Positions 54,156 to 64,000 of a DNA stretch of 64,000 bases are shown piece after piece. Source of the DNA: Tipula vernalis (lineage: Eukaryota; Arthropoda; Insecta; Diptera; Tipulidae); the NCBI GenBank assembly GCA_958295665.1, contig OY282560.1, forward strand, positions 208,056,420-208,120,419, written 5' to 3'. Under the pieces are notes generated by a model, which saw nothing but the letters and a program-made list of their open reading frames with translations, was not told the origin of the DNA and did not search any database. Numbering within the stretch: the stretch's first letter is position 1; the number at the start of each line of letters is the position of its first letter. A program made the translations under genes and the position numbers.

Positions 54156-54320
54156 TTTTTTGGCCGGGGCCACACGAGCGTACAAAATACGTCCGCGGTA
54201 ACGCGCGTACTTTTTTATGGATATGTTGCAGACACCATACGCCACATTGAAAATAATGCGTCAGTTTATTTATGAAAAATGCTATTCGAAAAATGTGGGA
54301 TAATTGAACCGACTCTCGTC

Positions 54321-54915
54321 TTATTTGAGAGTCGTTTGAATCTGCCGTGTTAACCGATAAACATTGGACAATTGAACTACTATAGATGATGATGGCCATG
54401 GGCGTACAGAATTTTCGCGCCTAGAAGGGTTTTCACAAAATACTCGTGCTTGCTTTATTTGTTTTTCAAGTTCCATAGATTTCATCCTGAACGTAAACTT
54501 CTCATCAGACGTAAAACCTTTAACGGTTAGCAATAGTGAGTGGGAAAATGCCATATCTTCATCATCTTCCGGGGTGGCCTTTTTTGGCTTCTGCGTTTTC
54601 ATGAAATCCACCAAAGCCCGTTCCAAATCGGTTGATTTCTTTTTTTTTTTTCGGAATAAGAATGTTTTCGGAAAGTGTAGCCCTTTCATAATTGACAGTA
54701 AAATCTGGTTCATTGTTATTATTTTCAATATTTTCTAATGAATCCGTTTCAATTTCAATTCTACTTGTTGTATCCCTAGGCTCCATACTTTTTCGAAGAA
54801 AGGATAATTGTTCCGAATAAATGTATAACCTTATTTTCTTTGCCCTATTACCAGATTTCGAATTTTCGGCTTTTTTTTTAAGATCCGAATGTAATTGTCT
54901 CTTACAGTTCTCCAT
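54321..54915 (-). pseudogene. Harbinger accessory protein, MADF/BESS-like, frameshifted
   Basis: The minus-strand ATG at 54,915 begins ENCKRQLHSDLKKKAENSKS, then KKIRLYIYSEQLSFLRKSM, the end of a MADF-type DNA-binding domain. After a linker rich in Asn and Glu, an A-run (KKKK) near 54,640 carries a frameshift. The second frame holds a BESS-like block, DDEDMAFSHSLLLTVKGF then FTFRMKSMELEKQI. This protein would recruit the transposase to DNA. The start of the MADF domain is missing. Confidence 0.6.
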
Positions 54916-55137
54916 TTTGACAAAACATCTTATACTGAAAAATGACGATTACAATTAATAACAAAGAAAATAGATCTTGAATTATGAGAAAAAGATACTG
55001 TCAGGAATTATGATAAAATGGAAATAATTGATAGATAAATAGATCTTGCATTATGATAAAATGGAAATACATACATTCATATAGTATATGTATGTATTTC
55101 CATTTTATGTTACTTGTTTGATATTACAATATTACTA

Positions 55138-55525
55138 AAGATACATGTTAAACCGAAAGTGATCTGACTGGAAATTTCGGTTGGTGTTTACATGGGACTT
55201 TTTTAATTGATCTGAGCTGACAGTTCAAATGTTACTTTGTTCTAAAATTACATTTAAATTATTAAAAAATTATTTAAAATAATATGAAAACCATTTCGAA
55301 AATGTATAACAACCTTTTGCCTTTTTAATAGTATGAAAAAATCTGTCAATTCAACTAAATTAAAGTTTACATGTTTAACTCAACACACAAAGTGACTTAA
55401 CCAACCAAATTTAAGTTGACCGAACTCAGACTACTTCCAGATAACTTTCAGTCAAGTCACCGTTTACATGTTGAATTTATCTCGGAAGTTTTCAGTCAGA
55501 TTACTTTCGGTTTAACATGTATCTT
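55138..55525. mobile_element. MITE with ~44-bp TIRs and TA target sites
   Basis: AAGATACATGTTAAACCGAA with AGTGATCTGACTGG at the left matches the inverse of the right end (AGTAATCTGACTG version) with few changes. TA flanks both ends (55,136-55,137 and 55,526-55,527). The interior is non-coding and repeats TGACTG-like words. It lies between the two Harbinger genes. Confidence 0.8.
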
Positions 55526-55557
55526 TAATATATGTTCATTTTATTTAGGTATCTTGC

Positions 55558-55770
55558 GAGTGGATGCAGTTTTCGCGAAATACACTACAACTACAGCAGT
55601 CTGTCAAACAATTAGGAATGAGTTAAAAAAAATATGTACTCGTATTCCTACTCCAAATGCAGAGACGTGGTCGAAAATTAGAGAATAATTTCAGGCTACA
55701 TCAGATTTTCCCAACTGTCTTGGAGCTGTTAATGGCAAACACATGCGTATAATAAACCCAGAGCGAAGTG
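55558..55770 (+). pseudogene. Harbinger transposase fragment with mutated active site
   Basis: TTAVCQTIRNELKKICTRIP, NAETWSKIRE, then across a stop FQATSDFPNCLGAVNGKHMR and IINPERSDSDF. In intact Harbinger transposases the block is GAVDGKH, and that Asp is the first DDE residue; here it is Asn. The fragment ends at the resuming 108-bp array. Confidence 0.75.
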
Positions 55771-56110
55771 ATTCCGATTTTAGTGAAATTTGACATTTGT
55801 GACTGAAATGGGTCCTTAAAATTATTTTTAAATAAAGTTCTGGAATATAGCCGGTTTGTTTAGAACTCGGCTATTCCTTAACTGATTGTGATTAAATTTG
55901 ACATGCACTACGGAAGTCAGATTCTAAAATGATTTTTCTAATTCCATGACCCTATACTACCATTAGAAATTTTACTTATGCTGCGTGAGCTGTCACTAAG
56001 TTTTTCTTAATTTCCTTTGATTGCGATTAAATTTCCCAGCAGATGTATGGTATTATAAATATGCCAATATGAGAAATCGGTTAATGAATAGCCAAATTCC
56101 ATACTACTTG
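55771..56110 (+). repeat. 108-bp minisatellite element, continuation and end
   Basis: 1.5 units follow the Harbinger relic (CGATTTTAGTGAAATTTGAC, TTCTGGAATATAGCC, TCGGCTATTCCTTAACTGAT). At 56,000-56,060 is TTTCCTTTGATTGCGATTAA with AGCAGATGTAT, matching the left edge of copy 1. An inverted partial unit (AATCGGTTAATGAATAGCC) ends it. Confidence 0.75.
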
Positions 56111-57344
56111 GCCAAATACCACGATTGTTACGCAACACGGCCGTAAAAAAATCACGGCTATTGCACCACGAAAAACACACGGCTATTGCCACACTATGTA
56201 CAACACGACTATTCAATAAATAACAAGAAATTTTATTTATACCTTGAGAGACACAGCATTGAATATAATGCAATTATTGGGTTTATGTAATTGCGTTATT
56301 GCTCGTTGAAAGTTGTGTCGCGATTGATTTATTTATGTTCGCTTTTTTTGTAATTTGGGGAATCGCAAGTAGAGGTCACCCGGCATAAGGAAGGTGAACG
56401 CGTAGTTGACAATTGTCATTACGATATATGTGTCTCTCGTTGATGAAAGCGAGTGGTCACAATATGTGGCTGTTTTTGATAGATTTGGGAAAACCATTCA
56501 TTTGGTTGACCGCCGGTATATAAAACTAACTGTTTATTTAATTTCGTAGTTAATTGTTATTTTATTATTTGCTGGATTGTTTGGTGTATTGCTAATCACT
56601 ACAAAGGTATAGCCTAGAATTTTATCCAAATATCATTTATTCAACTTTCTTTATTTAATGATATTCAAAGAGCAATTCGTGTGTTACAAAAAATATCGCT
56701 CCCTAACATATTTTCTTCAATCGCTCTGTAGTTTAGATTGGGTGTGATATTTTTAACTTTTACGCTCCTTCTTTCTAAACTTAGCAATATTAAAAATAAA
56801 AAATTAAGTCACTTTGAAAGAGCGAAATAATATTTTTAAGTGTTTATCATTGAGGGTAAGAGCATAAACGCATAGTAAAAAGTATATTATGGGAGCAGGA
56901 GCGAACATTTTTATAAATAGTGATTAAAGAAGGAAAAGTTTAAACTCTGCAAAAATCAAAACCAATGCAAACATTGTAACGAAATGGTAAGATTTCGTTA
57001 ACAGAACATGGAATCAGAGGTCTGGTGCGGTCTGGTAAAATGGTAGCCGGTTTCCAGACATGGTCCCATGAAAAACGAAAGGAAACAAAAAGCTAAACAA
57101 CGCCTGCCACATCTTCAGGAGCTAACGAAATAATAAGTAGGGATGACAACTTCACCCCGCCCAATCCCCGCACAGTCTGATGGGATGACACTCTTATCAT
57201 CGGACAACCTACCAGAATTGCCTTTCCGGTCGCAACTGTCACCGATGCCAATTAAAGAAGGAAGGATGCCTTCTCAACATACCACAAGGCGATCTCACGT
57301 GGTGAAAGCCGTCATCCCTACTAGAAACAATCAACAGATATGCC
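56111..57344. other. Region without a recognised gene
   Basis: ACGGCTATTGC recurs two or three times near 56,155-56,185. GGTATATAAAACTAAC at 56,514 looks like a TATA box without an ORF. 57,000-57,340 is GC-richer, with a 76-codon ORF of no recognisable family; it may be a TE leader. Confidence 0.4.
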
Positions 57345-57384
57345 GTGTCGTTCTCTCCGATGGCCTGCCATGAGAGAACGACAC
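57345..57384. other. 40-bp hairpin with a perfect 13-bp stem
   Basis: GTGTCGTTCTCTC pairs with GAGAGAACGACAC; the 14-base loop itself holds ATGGC/GCCAT. It is unusually strong for this region. Confidence 0.75.
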
Positions 57385-57858
57385 TACCGGAGGAATATGG
57401 AAGAACCGCCCCACAGCTAGAACCCTTCGTCAACACTCGCCCGATCACACCAGCAAGGATCACTCACTCAAGGTGAGAACGGATCAGATACAAACAAAAC
57501 ATTAATGAGAACCATAAAAGTGACAAAAACCCACGTACCCGTAAAAAGAAAATGATAATAACAAAATGTCAGCAATGAATCGTTGTAAGGCTGATAACGG
57601 AAGATATGATTAATGATTTTGAGAAGCTAAAGTGGATGAAAGTATACCGGTAAACTATTATATTAAATATAAGCGACAAATAACAACGGTAAGTAATAAT
57701 AACAAAATAAGTAATCAAAAAAAAAATAAAGGAATCTAATATTCGATAAACAATAATGTAGTGCGTATGTGGCTACACGACTGCGGAAGCTGTGGAAAAA
57801 ATGTTATCTAGTAATAAGTCGAGGTAGGCTCACAACAAATTTGAATTAACCTACAATC
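57385..57858. other. Non-coding spacer
   Basis: No feature was recognised. Confidence 0.4.
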
Positions 57859-58150
57859 TTAGGCTGTGTTTCAATCGGGTAAAAAGTTAAATTTTTTAAC
57901 TGTGGTATAAAATATTAAATTTTCCTCACTTTTTAATCATTTTGGTGTTTCAAATGAAGCTGGTGAAAATGAGAATGAAAATGTGACGTTTCCGTTTTTT
58001 ATTTTTGTTTTGCGTAGAGAAAAGCAAAATACAAGCTACAAATTTTTAACTGGTCGGTGACCAGTTAAAATTTTTGTGGTGAACCAAATGTCAAAAATTT
58101 AACTTTTTAACTTTTTATGCTGATTTTTATTTGTTTCAAACACAGCCTAA
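57859..58150. mobile_element. MITE with 13-bp perfect TIRs
   Basis: TTAGGCTGTGTTT and AAACACAGCCTAA bound a 292-bp AT-rich body. AAAGTTAAATTTTTTAAC and AAATTTAACTTTTTAAC continue the inverted symmetry. Inside, TAACTGGTC/GACCAGTTA forms another hairpin. Flanks CAATC and TAATC are a possible imperfect duplication. A PIF/Harbinger origin is possible. Confidence 0.75.
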
Positions 58151-60818
<2,668 letters not shown>

Positions 60819-62012
60819 TGTAACACCTACTCTCCACCTGCCATTAACATCGAGTTATACCATTAAAATTCGAACAGTTGCTAGTGGAGACACGAAATTA
60901 CAACGACTTGCCATATGTCATACAATCATTTGCTGCCAAGAAGGCATAACTTGATTGTATACCAAAGTTTTACATTTCTTGGCTGGATTCAAAAACATGG
61001 CTACCAGTTTCGAATGGAAGTTTTCTAATTTGTAGTTAGAAATTTTTTTTACAAAATTGTTTTGTTCCACAAAAAAAGAATAAATTTTTGTTGAGATATT
61101 TTTAAATACATACATACCTAAAAATGTGGCAGCCAAAAAAGAATCATTAAAATACATATACGTGTGACGATTTTTTTTTTTGCAACAATTTTTGCACAAT
61201 TTCTTTCAAATATCAAAACGCAAACGATTTCTAACCGTCAAATTTATTGTATGTTTTCCTCACCCGACGCCATTTTTTATATTTTTGCTACAAGATATGG
61301 TAATTGTAATGGTAATTTTTATGTCAGGTAGAGTAGCCGGGTTAAGGCTTTGCCACAGCTAATTTTCGTGCGATGCGATTTATTTTTTCTTTTCAAATTC
61401 TACTGCAATTAGAATAGATTTGATACTAAATATACGAAAAAACTATCAAATATCATTATAATCTTTTAATCCTATACATTTGTCTTTTGAAATATAATAA
61501 TTTTTATTCATATATAATTCATTTTATATTTTATCGTGCGAAGTTTGAAATTTCGCAATTGGAGAAAAAACTTTTTTCGCGTTTGGAGACTTTCCACATA
61601 CATACGAATTTTTTTATCGCATGCTTTAACCTCACTTTTTTGAGAAGACATGGAACTGTACAATAGAAAATGATCGAAAAATTCGCAATAATTAAATATT
61701 TTGATGTATGTGCAATACACAATTATTAAATAAATAAAATAAATAAAAATAATTAAAATTTCTGGAAAAAACTACAAAATAATTTCAACCAATGACTATG
61801 ACAGTTGTTACGAAAAAAATCGCGTCGCTGTTAAGTGTGGCATCCAATGCGAAATTTCACGCGAATCGCATCGCACGAAAATAGCTGTGGCAAAGCCTTT
61901 AGAGAGAAAAAAAAACACACAATAAGCAAAGGCAAGAGGTGTTGATAGGGATGGGTAGTAGGGTTAAAAAAGGCATATGGAAAAATGGAAAGGTATGGCG
62001 CATAGGGATAGA
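60819..62012 (+). repeat. Gypsy family C LTR copy A plus short internal scrap
   Basis: It starts TGTAACACCTACTCTCCACC and matches 62,013-62,521 almost base for base to GAGTAGCCGGG at 61,341. A MITE then interrupts it. After the MITE, 61,902-62,012 is a purine-rich stretch (for example AAAAATGGAAAGGTATGG) directly before copy B, probably a residue of the internal 3' end. The LTR 3' part is deleted. Confidence 0.75.
61345..61898. mobile_element. PIF/Harbinger-type MITE with TTA duplication
   Basis: AGGCTTTGCCACAGCTAATT with TTCGTGCGATGCGATT at the left is matched in inverse at the right (AATCGCATCGCACGAAAAT, AGCTGTGGCAAAGCCT). TTA occurs directly at both flanks (61,342-61,344 and 61,899-61,901), the Harbinger target. 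The 554-bp body is non-coding. It lies in LTR copy A but not in copy B. Confidence 0.88.
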
Positions 62013-62662
62013 TATAACACCTACTCTCCACCTGCCATTAACATCGAGTTATACCATTAAAATTCGAACAGTTGCTAGTGGAGACACGAATTTGCAATGA
62101 CTTGCCATATGTCATACAATCATTTGCTGCCAAGAAGGCATAACTTGATTTTATACCAAAATTTTACATTTCTTGGCTGGATTCAAAAATTTGGTTACCA
62201 GTTTCGAATGGAAGTTTTCTAATTTTTGGTTAGAAACATTTTACAAAAAAATTTTCTTCCAAAAAAAAAAATTTTTTGTTGAGATATTTTTAAATACATA
62301 ATTAAAAATGTGGCAGCCAAAAAAGTATCTTTAAATACATATACGTGTGATGATTTTTTTGCAACAATTTTTGCAAAATTTCTTTAAAATATCAAAACGC
62401 AAATGATTTTTAACCGTCAAATTTATTGTATGTTTTCCTCACCCGACGCCATTTTTTATATTTTTGTTACAAGATATGGTAATTGTAATGGTAAAATTTA
62501 TGTCAGGTGGAGTAGCCGGGTAAGAGAATAAAATAAAATATATCCGTGATGGAACGGAGTGTGTAACAGCAATAAGAAAGATTAAAAGAAAAGAATATAA
62601 AAATAACAGGAGCATCGTGTTTCATTTTGTTTATAAAAGATAATAAAAATAATATCCTTACA
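62013..62662 (+). repeat. Gypsy family C LTR copy B (5' LTR of the following gag)
   Basis: It begins TATAACACCTACTCTCC (first TG mutated to TA) and ends near ATATCCTTACA. GTTCAGAAGTGGGAT follows in primer-site position. TTTATAAAAGATAATAAAAA is near the end. The gag ATG is about 70 bases further. The 3' boundary is inferred from TG...CA logic only. Confidence 0.7.
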
Positions 62663-62734
62663 GTTCAGAAGTGGGATAATAATAAAATAGTGGGATATTG
62701 TTATAAATAAGTGGAAAAAGTGATAGTAGGAAAG

Positions 62735-63627
62735 ATGGCAAACAAATTAAATGTGCGTGAACTAAAAAAAGAATTAGCATCGCGTGGTCTTAACGCTGCA
62801 GGAAAAAGAGAGGAATTATTAGAGAGGCTGCTACGGGATATGATGAATGATCATAGTAGTGGAGAGGATAATGATGAATCTATTGGGCATGCACGGAAGA
62901 GTAGCGGAAAGGTTGATTTAGGAAGCGCGCGATTTTTGATTCGGGAAGTAATCGAAATATTGCCAACATTCGATCCTACGGATGAGAGTGGGTTGACATC
63001 AGAGCAATGAGCTCATCAAGTGGAAAAGTTGATGGAAATACACAGGATAGATCAGAGTGTAATGATTCTAGCATCGAGGAGTAAGATGAAAGCGTATGCC
63101 GGGAAATGGTTATCGAGAAGGACATAAGTTGGGACACGTTTAAAGAAGCTTTGATTAAAAATTTTAAGTCAAGGAAAAGCGAGGCTGAGTTACATGAGAT
63201 ATTAAGAAAAAAGGTGAGAAATAGAGAGCAAGGATTGGTGGATTATTTTTTTGAGATGTGTGCAGTAGCAAAAAAATATATTAGTAAAGAAAATGTCATC
63301 TATTATATAATTCAAGGAATAAATGAGCATAAATTAGGCAATGTGTTGAAAACGATACGCATAGCTTGGAGCAGTTGAAACAGCAAATCGAATGGTATTT
63401 GCGGATAAATCAAAATGAGGAGCGGGAGTCTAAACCGGTAAATTCGGATATGAGAAACATATGAAAGGAGGATTTCGAGACACGAATAAAGAAGACAATA
63501 AGGAATTAAGGTGTCAGTGTTACAATTGTCATGAGAAGGGTCATATAGCAAGTAAATGTCCAAAGCCGCTAAAGAAACCAGTATGCAGCCAGTGTAATAA
63601 AATTGGTCACAGCAAGGAGCAATGTTG
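62735..63627 (+). pseudogene. Gypsy family C Gag with SAP domain and two zinc knuckles
   Basis: ATG at 62,735 (an upstream in-frame ATG at 62,711 is possible). Residues ~1-35 (MANKLNVRELKKELASRGLN, then GKREELLERLL) form a clear SAP motif. An acidic linker follows, then a Gag capsid (SWDTFKEALIKNFKSRKSEA, LHEILRKKVRNREQGLVDYF). Breaks: TGA at 63,008-63,010, where Trp is expected, and shifts near 63,105 and 63,345. Zinc knuckles CYNCHEKGHIASKC and CSQCNKIGHSKEQC (63,517-63,627) are both complete, followed at once by a TGA. Confidence 0.85.
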
Positions 63628-64000
63628 AGTTAAATTGAATGCAGCGGAGGGGAAACCAAGAATATTTAAGGTTGCAATGCAAGCCGACGTGCAAGAAGTC
63701 ACAACGATTAGCGACGATAAAAAGATGGAAGTAGATCAGCTGGGTCAAATTCAGGCGAGAGTGGAGGTGAACGGCAAATTGGTGGCAACAACAGTGCTGG
63801 TCGACTCAGGGAGTGCTGTGAGTATTGTTAAGGAAAAGATTGTTAAACAAAGTAGAGATAATGGAGCTCAAGATAAATGTTTAAAGGTGACAGGGATAAA
63901 CGATAGTATTTTAAAAATATTAGTTAAGCTGACAACTAATATTATATCTGGAGAAAATGTTTATAAAGTCGAATTGTTAGTGGTAGATGATGAAACAATG
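63628..64000 (+). pseudogene. Family C protease start, runs off the window
   Basis: The frame continues after the TGA with ARVEVNGKLVATTVLVDSGS and AVSIVKEKIVK; DSG is the aspartic protease active site (a DTG variant). It is open to the window edge (ENVYKVELLVVDDETM), so pol should lie beyond. Confidence 0.8.

Larger units (their letters stand above)
54160..55770. mobile_element. PIF/Harbinger element relic with divergent genes
   Basis: A probable left end GGCCGGGGCCACACGAGCGT is followed by a minus-strand MADF/BESS-like gene and a plus-strand transposase fragment. Two divergent genes, one transposase and one Myb/MADF-like, are typical of PIF/Harbinger. The right part is lost, so no TIR pair can be shown. 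It sits inside the 108-bp array. Confidence 0.65.

Noticed and set aside
57143..57373. 76-codon ORF, Pro/Ser/Arg-rich
   Set aside because: No start context, no domain and no neighbouring gene; it is probably part of a TE leader.

Overview
This window is eukaryotic, almost certainly from an insect genome and plausibly a dipteran. It is strongly AT-rich. Its one convincing host gene has short GT-AG introns (63, 59 and 101 bp), a TATA box about 31 bp before an arthropod-style initiator, and an AATAAA signal. The rest is a dense collection of decayed, nested transposable elements (TEs). No CRISPR array, rRNA or tRNA was recognised, and there is no operon-like layout.

Layout. 1-4.1 kb: a frame-broken Ty3/Gypsy gag-pol (family A) cut by an antisense non-LTR fragment, plus a small unexplained antisense ORF at 4.2 kb. 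4.8-11.5 kb: a Helitron with both termini visible (TC...CTAG between A and T), interrupted by a 5'-truncated Jockey-like LINE with an 11-bp target duplication. 11.5-17.6 kb: AT-rich DNA, then a decayed LINE (endonuclease domain) with a (CA)34 tract nearby. 17.6-20.6 kb: an antisense Gypsy pol (family D). 20.6-27 kb: non-coding, with a degenerate ~300-bp periodic array and several foldback/MITE-like inverted repeats. 27.0-30.7 kb: Gypsy family B, an internally deleted gag-protease copy with three LTRs. 30.7-36.2 kb: an antisense BEL/Pao element whose RNase H is split by a probable solo LTR, itself split by a solo LTR of family B. 36.2-36.6 kb: a ~108-bp tandem repeat. 37.7-40.0 kb: a LINE tail and a piggyBac transposase pseudogene. 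40.8-41.7 kb: a truncated mariner between ~171-bp inverted repeats.

42.8-44.9 kb holds the only intact gene: a four-exon secreted type-B carboxylesterase on the minus strand with a complete catalytic triad and a compact GATA-rich promoter. 45-48 kb: a second family B copy whose 3' LTR contains a hAT-type MITE. 48.5-49.2 kb: an antisense gag relic. 51.4-53.4 kb: the 3' half of an I/R1-like LINE with inserted repeats. 53.5-56.1 kb: the 108-bp repeat again, enclosing a PIF/Harbinger relic which itself encloses a MITE. 57.3-58.2 kb: a hairpin and a MITE. 58.6-60.3 kb: a ~1.77-kb (AT)n tract. 60.8-64 kb: Gypsy family C, with two LTR copies, a Harbinger-type MITE, then gag with SAP domain, zinc knuckles and protease running off the window.

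The TE genes do not cooperate in any pathway; they are a layered record of insertions that can be ordered by nesting. I found no convincing new biological system. The most distinctive observations are the nested solo LTRs with target duplications, the SAP domains on two different Gag proteins, the long-inverted-repeat mariner, the mobile 108-bp minisatellite family and the very long AT tract.
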